Shown here: positions 7,878 through 16,073 of the stretch, piece by piece
Layout of the letters: each line of letters begins with the position of its first letter
Position numbering within the stretch: position 1 is the first letter of the stretch
Assembly (NCBI GenBank): GCA_963760285.1
Contig: CAVXCI010000001.1
Coordinates: 806,001 to 870,000, forward strand
Direction of reading: 5' to 3'
Source: PALSA-278 sp963760285
GTDB lineage: Bacteria > Acidobacteriota > Terriglobia > Acidiferrales > UBA7541
Length of the DNA: 64,000 nt
Program-made: the position numbers and the translations under genes
The notes under the pieces: model-generated
What the model saw: the letters and a program-made list of their open reading frames with translations, nothing else
What the model was told of the DNA's origin: nothing
Database searches by the model: none

Positions 7878-10553
7878 ATGCCGCCAGCGCCAAATCCCCG
7901 CCTCATTCTCGTGGACGCCATGGGTTACATTTTTCGCGCCTTCTTCGCGCCCATGGACCGCCTTCGCAGTCCCCAGGGCCTTCCCACGAAAGTTCCCTAC
8001 CTCTTTGCGGGCATGATGAACAAGCTCCGCCAGAACTGGAAGCCCGATTATCTGGCCGTGGTTTTCGACGTCAGCGCGCCCACCTTCCGCGACGAACTTT
8101 TCAAGGCCTACAAAGCCCAGCGTCCACCCATGCCGGAAGACCTTTCCGTACAGCTCCCATTTGTCCGGCGCTATTGCGAAGCTTCCCGCCTGCCCATCCT
8201 AGAATATCCCGGCTACGAAGCGGATGACGTGATTGGCGCGCTCTCCCGCCAGGCCGCCGGAAAAAAAATTGACGTCATCATCGTCACCAGTGACAAGGAC
8301 CTGATGCAGCTCGTCGGCGGCCCCGTCCGCATCTACAATCCCGGAAAAAGCGAAAACCTTCTGGACGAAAAAGCCGTGCAAGAAATCATGGGCGTTCCGC
8401 CGTCCAGGGTGCCCGACCTCATCGCCCTGATGGGCGACACCATTGACAACATCCCCGGCGCGCGCGACCCTTCGGAAAAACCCGCGCCCGGCGAGCGCCG
8501 CAAGCCCGGCATCGGTGAAGTCGGCGCGCGCCAGCTCATCCAGGAATTCGGCAGCGCCGAAGCCTGTCTGGAACATGCCGCGGAAGTGAAGCGCGCCAGC
8601 TATCGCGAGGCGCTCGAAAAAAATGGCGAGTTTGTGCGCCTCAGCAAACAGCTGGCCACCATTCACACCGATGTCCCCATCACGCTGAATTTGAAGCAGC
8701 TGGAGCCTCAGCCGGCGGACACCGAAGCCTTGCGCGCTCTGTTTTCCGAGCTGGGTTTCACCAGCATGTTGCACGATCTGACGCCCGCGCCTGCCGCCGC
8801 TGCTCCGAAAAATAACTACGCCGCCATCGAAACTCCCGCCGCGCTGAAAAAATACCTCGCCGCGCTGCCAGCCAAGGATCCCGTCGCCGTCTGGCTGGAG
8901 CCTGCCCCCGATGACGAAGATCCCGGCTTCGGCAGCCGCGCCGTGCGCATTGAAATTTCGCCCGCGGAAGGCGTGGCTCGTTACGCCGAGCCGGACGCCG
9001 CCGGGAAAATGCTCGCCGCGCTTCGCGAATGGCTCGCGGACGCCGATCGTCCCAAATCTCTTCACGATCCGAAGCTGACCGCTCTTCTTGCCGCAGCGGA
9101 CGACGCTTCCGGCCCCGCTGAAATCGCCGGTGTGCGCCACGCTTCGATGCTCTACGCCTATCTACTGCGTCCCACCACGGCCAATCATCCCCTGCCCGAC
9201 GTGGCGCTGCGCTATTTGAGCCTTCCCTCCATCGGAACCGCTGGCGAGCGCGCCGATTTTGCCGGCCGTTTGGGTTCGCGTTTACGCGAACAGGTGAATT
9301 CCCAGGAGTTGGCCGAAGTTTACGAAAAGATTGATTTGCCACTGGCTCCCGTGCTGGCTCGCATGGAGCATCACGGCGTGCGCGTGGACGGAAACGGTCT
9401 CGCGGAAATCTCGGCGGAAGTGGAAACGCAAATTGCTAAACTCGAAAAGAAAATTTTCGGCCTCGCGGGACGGGAATTCAATGTGAACTCTCCGCAGCAG
9501 CTCGCCGAAATTCTATTCGACGAGTTGAAACTCACTCCTTCCCGCCGTCGCGGGCCCAAAGTCCGCTCCACCGCCATGGACGTCCTCGAAGAACTGGCCG
9601 CGGACCACGAACTGCCCCGTCACGTGATGGAGTTCCGCGAGCTGAGCAAGCTGAAGTCCACCTATTCCGACGCTCTGCCGAAATTGATTGACTCTCGCAC
9701 CGGCCGCCTGCACACCCGCCTCAGCCAGACCGGCGCCGCCACCGGACGCCTCAGCTCTTCCAGCCCCAATCTCCAGAATATTCCCGTGCGCACCGAGCTG
9801 GGCCGCAAAATCCGCGCCGCGTTTGTCGCCGGGCCGGGCAACCAGCTTCTCTCCGCGGACTATTCACAGATCGAACTGCGCCTGCTGGCCCATTTTTCCG
9901 AAGACCCTGTCCTGTTGGACGCCTTCCGCCGTGGCGAGGACGTTCACGCGCGCACCGCCCAGGAAGTTTTCGGCGTGCCTCCGCTGTTGCAAAACGCGGA
10001 ACACCGCCGCGCCGCCAAAGTCATCAACTTCGGCATCATTTACGGCCTTTCCGCCTTCGGTCTCGCGCAGAATCTGGACATCCCGCAGAAAGAGGCCGCG
10101 CAATTCATCGCCGCCTATTTCGCCCGCTATCGCGGCGTGAAGGACTGGCTGGACCGCCAGGTCGCCGAAGTCCGCCGTTCCGGTTTCACCCGCACTCTCT
10201 ACGGCCGTCTCCGTCCCATCCCGGAAATCAACGCGCCTCAGCCCGCCTTGCGCGGTTTTGCCGAGCGCACCGCCATGAACACCCCCTTGCAGGGCACCGC
10301 CGCCGACGTCATCAAGCTCGCCATGATTGAATTGGACCAGCTTCTTCCCGCCGAAGGTTTGCAGTCGCGCATGATTCTCCAGGTCCACGATGAACTCCTC
10401 TTCGAAGGCCCGCGCAAGGAGATGAAGCGCCTCGGCGAACTGGTGAAGCCCGCCATGGAGCGCGCTTATTCCTGGAAGGGCCCATTAAGCGTACCCCTCG
10501 TCGTTGAAATGAAGATCGGCTCCAACTGGCGCGATATGGAACCTGTCCTCTGA
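7878..10553 (+). CDS. polA: DNA polymerase I
   Basis: Repair and Okazaki-fragment polymerase, 891 residues. Residues about 1-290 form the 5' nuclease domain (LILVDAMGYIFRAFFAP, YEADDVIGALSR, VTSDKDLMQLV, GDTIDNIPGA). Residues about 300-480 correspond to the 3'-5' exonuclease fold. The polymerase domain follows, with motif A DYSQIELRLLAHFSEDP, motif B RRAAKVINFGIIYGLSAFG and motif C QVHDELLFE. In the exonuclease region the usual DTE of Exo I is replaced by WLE (VAVWLEPAPDD), and the Exo III acidic residue is not visible (ASMLYAYLLRP), so proofreading is probably lost, as in several other bacterial Pol I enzymes. A decayed copy of its last 28 codons is found 2.2 kb downstream. The ATG at 7878 gives the full nuclease N terminus. 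Confidence 0.97.
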   Translation: MPPAPNPRLILVDAMGYIFRAFFAPMDRLRSPQGLPTKVPYLFAGMMNKLRQNWKPDYLAVVFDVSAPTFRDELFKAYKAQRPPMPEDLSVQLPFVRRYCEASRLPILEYPGYEADDVIGALSRQAAGKKIDVIIVTSDKDLMQLVGGPVRIYNPGKSENLLDEKAVQEIMGVPPSRVPDLIALMGDTIDNIPGARDPSEKPAPGERRKPGIGEVGARQLIQEFGSAEACLEHAAEVKRASYREALEKNGEFVRLSKQLATIHTDVPITLNLKQLEPQPADTEALRALFSELGFTSMLHDLTPAPAAAAPKNNYAAIETPAALKKYLAALPAKDPVAVWLEPAPDDEDPGFGSRAVRIEISPAEGVARYAEPDAAGKMLAALREWLADADRPKSLHDPKLTALLAAADDASGPAEIAGVRHASMLYAYLLRPTTANHPLPDVALRYLSLPSIGTAGERADFAGRLGSRLREQVNSQELAEVYEKIDLPLAPVLARMEHHGVRVDGNGLAEISAEVETQIAKLEKKIFGLAGREFNVNSPQQLAEILFDELKLTPSRRRGPKVRSTAMDVLEELAADHELPRHVMEFRELSKLKSTYSDALPKLIDSRTGRLHTRLSQTGAATGRLSSSSPNLQNIPVRTELGRKIRAAFVAGPGNQLLSADYSQIELRLLAHFSEDPVLLDAFRRGEDVHARTAQEVFGVPPLLQNAEHRRAAKVINFGIIYGLSAFGLAQNLDIPQKEAAQFIAAYFARYRGVKDWLDRQVAEVRRSGFTRTLYGRLRPIPEINAPQPALRGFAERTAMNTPLQGTAADVIKLAMIELDQLLPAEGLQSRMILQVHDELLFEGPRKEMKRLGELVKPAMERAYSWKGPLSVPLVVEMKIGSNWRDMEPVL

Positions 10554-10755
10554 CCGCGTTCCTGTGTCCGTGCTCGGTGGGGCGGAGGTTGAATGGTAGT
10601 CGTCCGCTTCGCCCGCGGACACGCCGAACTTGCAGCCAACATCGTGAGAGATGTACGCTCACTCTTAGCGAGCCCAAAAGACGATCTCAATTGAGTCACT
10701 GCGTAAAGCCTGCGCGAACAAATTCCGCGTCTGAGTGCGAGAAGGAGAGTCCTGC

Positions 10756-12654
10756 ATGAACAAGAGGCCGCCTCAGAGTTTGCTGTTCCTTCTGATTTTC
10801 CTTTCCTCGGCGCCTGCCTTCGCGCAAGCGCCGCCACCGGACACGTGGGTGCAGCACGTCATCATCATCGTCCAGGAAAACAGGAGCACAGACAATCTGT
10901 TCCAGGACGCGAATTTGTACAACAGCGGGGCCGACATCCTGCTTCAGACCGGGACGGCCAATGCCGCATGCAGCACCGCCCCTGGCGGTTTCCTGGCCCT
11001 CACCGGCGAACCTTTGAACTTCTGCGCCAATCCCGACCACGATCATGATGTGGGGTTCGAGCAATCGTTCGACTTCAAAAACAACACCTGGGACAATGCA
11101 TGCAATGTACAGGCCGACCATGAAAACTGCGCGGGGCACCGGGTCCACGACACCGACAATTACACCTATGTCCAGAACACGGTCCTAAGCAATGGTTACG
11201 GCGTCCTCGATCCGTACTTTGAAATCGCTGAAAACTACGGATTTGCTAACTACATGTTCCAGACGAATCAGGGCGCGAGCTATCTCGCTCATCAATTTCT
11301 CTTCTCCGGAACATCTCAGCCAGTGGACTACCCGACAACGTATTACAACTTGTACGCCGCGGAAGAAGCGCAAGGCGGGAACTCTCTCGCTGATCAGTTC
11401 CTATTCTCCAGGACGTCACAGACAGTGGACTACCCGGCCAGGGATTATGACTGGTACGCTGCTCGGAAGGCCTCCGGCCTGAACGGCCATGCCGCGGGCT
11501 GCGCCGCGCCCAACGGAACGTATGCGCTGGATCTCGACTCGACGTATAACATGGCCCCGCCCCCCTGGCAAAAGGAGTACCCCACTTTTACGCCGTTGAA
11601 TCAAGACCCGACGAAATATGCGGGATTCCCCTGCTACACCCACGCGAGCATGGCGGACCTTCTCGATGGCGCCGGTGTCTCCTGGAAGTATTATATTCAA
11701 TCGAACACCCAGGATAACGACACCTGGAACGCGCCAAACTCACTCACTTCCATCTGTCCTTTCAATCCCGCGACCGGCGCTCCCGGCAGCGGGGTCTGCT
11801 CCAGCGCGGAGTGGACCGCGCATATTGCCGATATGCCCGGAGACATCCTGAACGATATCGCGACCTGCAACGTGCCCCAGGTGAGCTGGGTCATCCCGGA
11901 CGGGCTCTGGTCGGATCATCCCGGCGTGGACACCAATGGAGTCGGCTCTACCGGGGGCCCCTCATGGGTCGCGGCGATTGTGAACGCCGTCGGGAACAGT
12001 CCGGCGCATTGCCTGGGGCAGAAGGGCGGATTCGCAAATTGGAGCAACACCGTCATTTTCGTTACGTGGGATGATTGGGGTGGTTTCTTCGACCACATTG
12101 CGCCCTATCTTTCCCTGAGCAGCCCTACTGGCATGGAAGGGGGATACGAATTTGCCACCGGGGCGGCGGCGGATGACGGCAAGTGGTATGTGTACGGCTT
12201 CCGTGTTCCCATGCTCGTCGTTTCGCAATACACGCAGAACTACATCTCCGGCCTGACCAATGCCAGCCATCAAACCGTGAATGAGAAGCCGCCCTACGTG
12301 CATGATTTCGGCAGCATTCTCGGCTTCATTGAAAAGGCCTTTAGCCTGCCGCCATACAACAACAGTCAGAATACCTGCGGCATCGCCGGCGCGAGTGATC
12401 CTGTAAATGGCTGTCAGTATCCGTTTGCCGACTACTACGCGCCGGACGGTCCATTCGAATGCTCGCAAACCGGCGTTAGTTGTAATAATGGCGCCCAGGC
12501 ATATCCGGGATATCCGCTTTTCGATTTCTTCAATCTTTCCACGCCGCGCGCCTTTATGAACATACCGTCGGCGTATTATCCACCGGATTGCTTCACCAAT
12601 CCCACGCAAAAGGGCTGCTTCCCGAGCTTCCCCACATATCCCGACGATGAATGA
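10756..12654 (+). CDS. secreted phosphoesterase (phospholipase C / acid phosphatase family)
   Basis: A protein of 632 residues with a signal peptide (LLFLLIFLSSAPAFAQA), so it is exported. The alkaline-phosphatase-like fold is recognised from HVIIIVQENRSTDNLF near the N terminus and VTWDDWGGFFDHIAP near residue 450, which correspond to the conserved ENxSxDxxF and GGFFDH motifs of the phosphoesterase family that includes phospholipase C and acid phosphatase AcpA. The substrate cannot be told. Residues about 177-244 contain an imperfect 34-residue tandem duplication (LAHQFLFSGTSQPVDYP and LADQFLFSRTSQTVDYP; DNA period 102 bases from 11284). AAGGAG lies 8 bases before the ATG. The gene sits between polA and a diverged duplicate of the polA 3' end, suggesting arrival by duplication or recombination. 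Confidence 0.85.
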   Translation: MNKRPPQSLLFLLIFLSSAPAFAQAPPPDTWVQHVIIIVQENRSTDNLFQDANLYNSGADILLQTGTANAACSTAPGGFLALTGEPLNFCANPDHDHDVGFEQSFDFKNNTWDNACNVQADHENCAGHRVHDTDNYTYVQNTVLSNGYGVLDPYFEIAENYGFANYMFQTNQGASYLAHQFLFSGTSQPVDYPTTYYNLYAAEEAQGGNSLADQFLFSRTSQTVDYPARDYDWYAARKASGLNGHAAGCAAPNGTYALDLDSTYNMAPPPWQKEYPTFTPLNQDPTKYAGFPCYTHASMADLLDGAGVSWKYYIQSNTQDNDTWNAPNSLTSICPFNPATGAPGSGVCSSAEWTAHIADMPGDILNDIATCNVPQVSWVIPDGLWSDHPGVDTNGVGSTGGPSWVAAIVNAVGNSPAHCLGQKGGFANWSNTVIFVTWDDWGGFFDHIAPYLSLSSPTGMEGGYEFATGAAADDGKWYVYGFRVPMLVVSQYTQNYISGLTNASHQTVNEKPPYVHDFGSILGFIEKAFSLPPYNNSQNTCGIAGASDPVNGCQYPFADYYAPDGPFECSQTGVSCNNGAQAYPGYPLFDFFNLSTPRAFMNIPSAYYPPDCFTNPTQKGCFPSFPTYPDDE

Positions 12655-12698
12655 CGGTTGTCATTCGCCACGCCTCCATCCGGGTCAGGGAATGCAAC

Positions 12699-12784
12699 TA
12701 TTCCTGGAAAGGGCCGCTGAGCGCCTCCCTCGTCGTTGAAATGAAGACCTGCTCCGACTGGCGCGATATGCAACCCGTCGTCTG
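12699..12784 (+). pseudogene. remnant copy of the polA 3' end
   Basis: These bases align without gaps to the last codons of polA (10467 onward). I count 14 mismatches over 89 positions, about 84 percent identity, including both sequences' stop codons and the next few bases. The reading frame is preserved: it reads YSWKGPLSASLVVEM, then KTCSDWRDMQPVV and a stop, against YSWKGPLSVPLVVEM, KIGSNWRDMEPVL in polA. It has no start, no upstream polA sequence and no role as a gene. Most differences in the coding part look tolerated, so the copy may come from a related polA rather than from drift of this one. Confidence 0.85.
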
Positions 12785-12907
12785 ACCTACTTGTCTGCCC
12801 GGAACGCTCGCAGCACTGGCTGGCGCCAAGGGCAGCTCGTTTCTTCTTTTGCCGACGCCTGGAACGGGTGTATACTTTCCGCACGTCTTCGCCAACCAGG
12901 AGATACC

Positions 12908-14101
12908 ATGAAGTCTTGCACTCGCTTCGCCTTCTCTTTCATCCTAGTCGCCGCAGCCGTCGCTATGTTCGCCGGTGCGCCCGGTGCCGACAGCGCCAAA
13001 TATTTGGTCCTTAATGACAACGACCTCTCCGGCGTCAACTACGGAACAATCCTCAAGCTGGCGGGAACGGCCCGCGACCCGGTGCTGGACGTAGCAGCAA
13101 CGTTAAATTCCCAGTCGGCCGCCGGAGGGGGCGGAGGAGCCCCTGCAATTCAGGTGGTGAGAGAGGGCTCCGACACCTGTGTCTTCATGACCGACTATCT
13201 CGACAGCGGCGAGTTTAACCAGATGAGTTCCTTCAAATATCCGGGGCTTGAGCTCGTTGCCAACTATTCTGACCCTCAGGTTCCGACCGGAATTTACCCA
13301 TACGTCGTAGTGGCATCCGGTGGGTACATTTTCGAGGGAATCAGCCATTACATTGCGAGCTGGCAAATCGGTCCTGGGTGCACTCTTTCACTGCTCCAAA
13401 CCACGCATGTCTCCGAGGGTCCGTATTATATGGACGTGACGCCGAACGGCAAGACCTTAGTCTCCTCTAACGACACCGCATACGTTGACTCCTTTTCGAT
13501 CGGTCCCAACGGAGTACTGACCGAGATGGGACCGGTGGATACCTATTCCACAGGAATGCATGGACTGGATATCACGGCGGACGGACTATACGCTATTTTT
13601 GCGGCCACGCCGATCTGTGATAACGGCTGCACGACGTACCTGGTAATCTTCACGATAAGCAGCGACGGTTCGCTTGAAAACGAGCGGGACTTTGGCGACG
13701 ACGGCAGCCTGGGCGATACGTATGGAATCAGCTATGTTCGGCTGAGCCCCAGCGAGAAATTCCTGTTTGCGAGCGGATACACAGAAGGTGGGGTCAGCGA
13801 CCAACTTGTCACGCTCAACTTCACCGAAACTCCGCTCAAAGTGAGCTACAGCGGTTGTACAACTACATTGAATCAAGAGTCTAATGTTTTTGCGCGGTCT
13901 CTTGCCACGGTAGCAACGAGTGGCTCTGGGAAGGGCATCTACGTTGCGGAGTCAAATGCTGCTACTGGCACGTCCGCAGTGGGCCTGTTGGACATCAATT
14001 CTTCGACCGGATGTACTACTGAGGTCCCAATGAGTCCCTTCCCACTCAAGGGCAGTGCCGCGTTGACCTCTCTGATCGCCTGGCCCCCCCGGCCGTTCTG
14101 A
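12908..14101 (+). CDS. secreted beta-propeller-like protein
   Basis: A protein of 397 residues with a signal peptide (FAFSFILVAAAVAMFAGAPGADS). The mature part has repeating blade-like segments of about 45-50 residues, for example YYMDVTPNGKTLVSSND, MHGLDITADGLYAIFAA and YVRLSPSEKFLFASGY, resembling the lactonase/YVTN-type seven-bladed propellers common in Acidobacteriota. No catalytic site is evident. It is similar in design to the protein encoded at 38820-40016: both start with a short signal, a LTND or LND strand and an N-terminal domain around one Cys (TCVFM, QCIFAS), and end with a propeller closure. AGGAG lies 7 bases upstream of the ATG. It follows the polA-tail remnant directly. Confidence 0.7.
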   Translation: MKSCTRFAFSFILVAAAVAMFAGAPGADSAKYLVLNDNDLSGVNYGTILKLAGTARDPVLDVAATLNSQSAAGGGGGAPAIQVVREGSDTCVFMTDYLDSGEFNQMSSFKYPGLELVANYSDPQVPTGIYPYVVVASGGYIFEGISHYIASWQIGPGCTLSLLQTTHVSEGPYYMDVTPNGKTLVSSNDTAYVDSFSIGPNGVLTEMGPVDTYSTGMHGLDITADGLYAIFAATPICDNGCTTYLVIFTISSDGSLENERDFGDDGSLGDTYGISYVRLSPSEKFLFASGYTEGGVSDQLVTLNFTETPLKVSYSGCTTTLNQESNVFARSLATVATSGSGKGIYVAESNAATGTSAVGLLDINSSTGCTTEVPMSPFPLKGSAALTSLIAWPPRPF

Positions 14102-14294
14102 AAATCACCTTCCACCACGCGCGCCGCTAGCAGCTATCTATGGCCTTCTTTGTTACTCGACACACTTATAATTATTATGTTTACGTCTGCATCGCATCAG
14201 TTAGGGAAGGGCGCGCGGCAGTAGGGGACGCTGCCTGCGATGCCCGGTTCAGGCGCTGCGTCCCTCCTCTGTATATATCCCTTGCATTTGCCGT

Positions 14295-14318
14295 GCGGCC
14301 CCTAAAGGGCCGCGCTAC
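14295..14318 (-). repeat. REP-like hairpin, copy 1 (inverted)
   Basis: Palindrome GCGGCCCCTAAAGGGCCGC followed by GCTAC. It is the reverse orientation of the GTAGCGG-type hairpins further along. Confidence 0.55.
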
Positions 14319-14396
14319 ATAACCACGGTAGTATCCCAGCACCCCTTCCAAATGTGCGCCGCGACAAATGCATCCCGAGCGACGAACCAGCACCCT

Positions 14397-14428
14397 GTAG
14401 CGCCGCCCCTTGCGGGCGGCAGTCTTTC
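14397..14428 (+). repeat. REP-like hairpin, copy 2
   Basis: GTAGCGCCGCCCCTTGCGGG followed by CGGCAGTCTTTC. It shares the GTAGCG head and CAGTCTTT tail with copies 3 and 4, while the stem bases vary in a compensating way. Confidence 0.55.
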
Positions 14429-14531
14429 CGCCACAACATCGCCTTGGAAGTAGCGCACTGTCATACACCCGCCAACCATATAGCGGCTTGTCCCGCGCAT
14501 CTTTCGGGTCCCGAGCGAAGTCGAGGGGAGC

Positions 14532-14567
14532 GTAGCCGACGGGCGGCTTTAGGCCGCCAGACTTTAA
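14532..14567 (+). repeat. REP-like hairpin, copy 3
   Basis: GTAGCCGAC head, stem GGGCGGCTTTAGGCCGCC and tail AGACTTTAA. Loop and tail resemble copies 2 and 4. Confidence 0.55.
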
Positions 14568-14721
14568 CCGCTGAAACACCGCCAAGCATTCACAATTCTT
14601 CTGCGCCCAAGCCCGTTGGGGTCATCCCGAGCCATGCTCGCGAAGCGAGCCGTAAGGCGAGGGATCTGTTGTTGAATTTGGCCAGCATTATCGGCACCAG
14701 TTTTTAGGCTGGCACCGCCAT

Positions 14722-14752
14722 GTAGCGGCGCCTTTAGGGCCCCAGTCTTTTC
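14722..14752 (+). repeat. REP-like hairpin, copy 4
   Basis: GTAGCGGCGCCTTTAGGGCC with tail CCAGTCTTTTC. It has the same head, TTTAG loop and tail as the other copies. Confidence 0.55.
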
Positions 14753-14872
14753 TCTTCTATCAAACGCCGCAGACCAACTGTTACAGAAGCTGCTGTTGAT
14801 TTTTTCCGCGGAATTCTGACAATAGGTCAGAACTGTGTCTGGACGGCGGGAACAGGCGCAAAATCGCGATTT

Positions 14873-14972
14873 CTAATAGGGACGCATGTGACAGCCGAAA
14901 AACCGCAACTCTCACGTAATCAATGGCATACACTTTTCTAATAGGGACACTTTTTGACTTCTCATTTTCGCC
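14873..14972 (+). repeat. AATAGGGAC dispersed element, copy A
   Basis: About 100 bases bounded by two direct copies of CTAATAGGGAC. The sequence shares CATGTGACAG near its left end and CATACACTTTTC, CTAATAGGGACACTTTT and CATTTTCGCC at its right end with an inverted copy at 31397-31495. There is no coding capacity. Confidence 0.7.
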
Positions 14973-15065
14973 GCTTTTCAACCCGGAAAAATCCCAGCGC
15001 GCGATGCCCCGCCCCGGCGGGTTGTGCTAATCTGCCATTGAATTCGCACCAGGGAGATCACTGAA

Positions 15066-15443
15066 ATGCAGCACGCTCCAAAATTTTTGAAGCTGGTGAC
15101 CGACGCCCGCGGCAAGGTGAAGGAAACCAATGTCCACGAAGTGAAGCGCCGCATGGACGCTGGCGAAAAAATTCTGCTGGTGGATACCCGCGAAGATTCC
15201 GAATGGCAGCATGGCCACATCCCCGGCGCCGTCCACATCGGACGCGGCGTGCTGGAGCGCGACGTCGAAAAACTGGTTCCCGACCCCGCCGCGGAAATCA
15301 TTCTTTATTGCGGCGGAGGATTTCGCTCCGCGCTGGCCGCCGAGAGCCTGCAAAAAATGGGCTACACCAACGCGGTCTCCATGGACGGCGGCTGGCGCGT
15401 CTGGGTGGAGTCCGGCTATCCCACCAACGCCAAGGCGGAATAG
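15066..15443 (+). CDS. rhodanese-like domain protein
   Basis: A single-domain rhodanese of 125 residues, probably a cytoplasmic sulfurtransferase. The fold motifs are visible: ILLVDTREDSEWQHGHIPGA (CH2A-like region), IILYCGGGFRSALAAESL with the catalytic Cys in the active-site loop CGGGFRS, and NAVSMDGGWRVW. No signal peptide is seen. The ATG at 15066 follows AGGGAGATCACTGAA, giving an acceptable ribosome binding site. It stands alone between two non-coding stretches, so the physiological sulfur acceptor is not indicated. Confidence 0.88.
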   Translation: MQHAPKFLKLVTDARGKVKETNVHEVKRRMDAGEKILLVDTREDSEWQHGHIPGAVHIGRGVLERDVEKLVPDPAAEIILYCGGGFRSALAAESLQKMGYTNAVSMDGGWRVWVESGYPTNAKAE

Positions 15444-16073
15444 TCCCGCTGAATTTCGATGGACCGGCGATGCGCCGTGGCGTGGCGCGCGGAATGAAGT
15501 GCGTCTTCGCAAAGAACACCAGCGTTTTTGTAGGACAGATTGGCTTCGCGGAAAAAAAGAGGGGGCGCGCTCTGATTCGCGGCCTGGCCGCTCCTCGGAA
15601 ACGCGCCCCTTGCTACGAAAGGGTAAGGACCGCTTTTCTCGACCACATCCCCGCCCAAGGTTGAGGGTAGGTTTGGGGGTTGCTTAAGGAGCAGGGATGT
15701 GGTCGAAAAGAGGAAGCCGGCCCAGCCCTCAATCGCCTAAAGCGATCTCGGCTTCCTCTTCTCACGCCATACGGAATGCACGCACCTCGCCATGGGTTAA
15801 TGCTGCAAATAAAGCACTTGGCCCGTCTCGGCACATGTAAGAATGACCAGCAGAGTGTAATAAATGCATGGACGTTTCATTTGGGGCCTGCCCTTCATTT
15901 GCCACAATCGAGGTGGGTTTCTAGCGCGATTTCGTCCGCACGGGCCTTCGCGTCAGAGGTTAGCCCACGCTCTTCTTGACCGCGCTCCGCGCAGTTGTTA
16001 TCTTCGATAGTTTAGATTGGGTGTTTTGCGCGCACATGGCTCCAGACCGGCCAGTGCGTACCTTGGAACTCCG
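15444..16073. other. intergenic region with nested inverted repeats
   Basis: About 630 bases with no supported gene. It contains two overlapping inverted repeats. The first pairs 15633-15651 with 15694-15710 (CTTTTC..GACCACATCCC and its complement, one 2-base bulge). The second pairs 15708-15719 with 15749-15760 (AAGAGGAAGCCG and CGGCTTCCTCTT, perfect 12 bp) and encloses a smaller hairpin ATCGC-CTAAA-GCGAT at 15732-15746. The rest, including the 150 bases before uvrA, shows nothing recognisable. Confidence 0.6.

Larger units (their letters stand above)
14102..15065. other. gene-free region rich in palindromic repeats
   Basis: About 960 bases with no supportable gene. It holds four related hairpins of the form GTAGCGG-stem-TTTAG-stem-CAGTCTTT, a separate perfect 7-bp hairpin at 14814-14832 (TTCTGAC / GTCAGAA), a pair of TCCCGAGC...GAGGG motifs near 14510 and 14632 like the short dispersed repeats of acidobacterial genomes, and one copy of an AATAGGGAC element. 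Confidence 0.7.

Noticed and set aside
10467..12787. Composite transposon or genomic island bounded by the polA-tail repeat
   Set aside because: The repeats are 84 percent identical gene ends, with no transposase, integrase or target-site duplication.
14295..14752. Possible CRISPR array from repeated hairpins
   Set aside because: Copies are unequally spaced, partly inverted and variable in the stem, and no cas genes are present.
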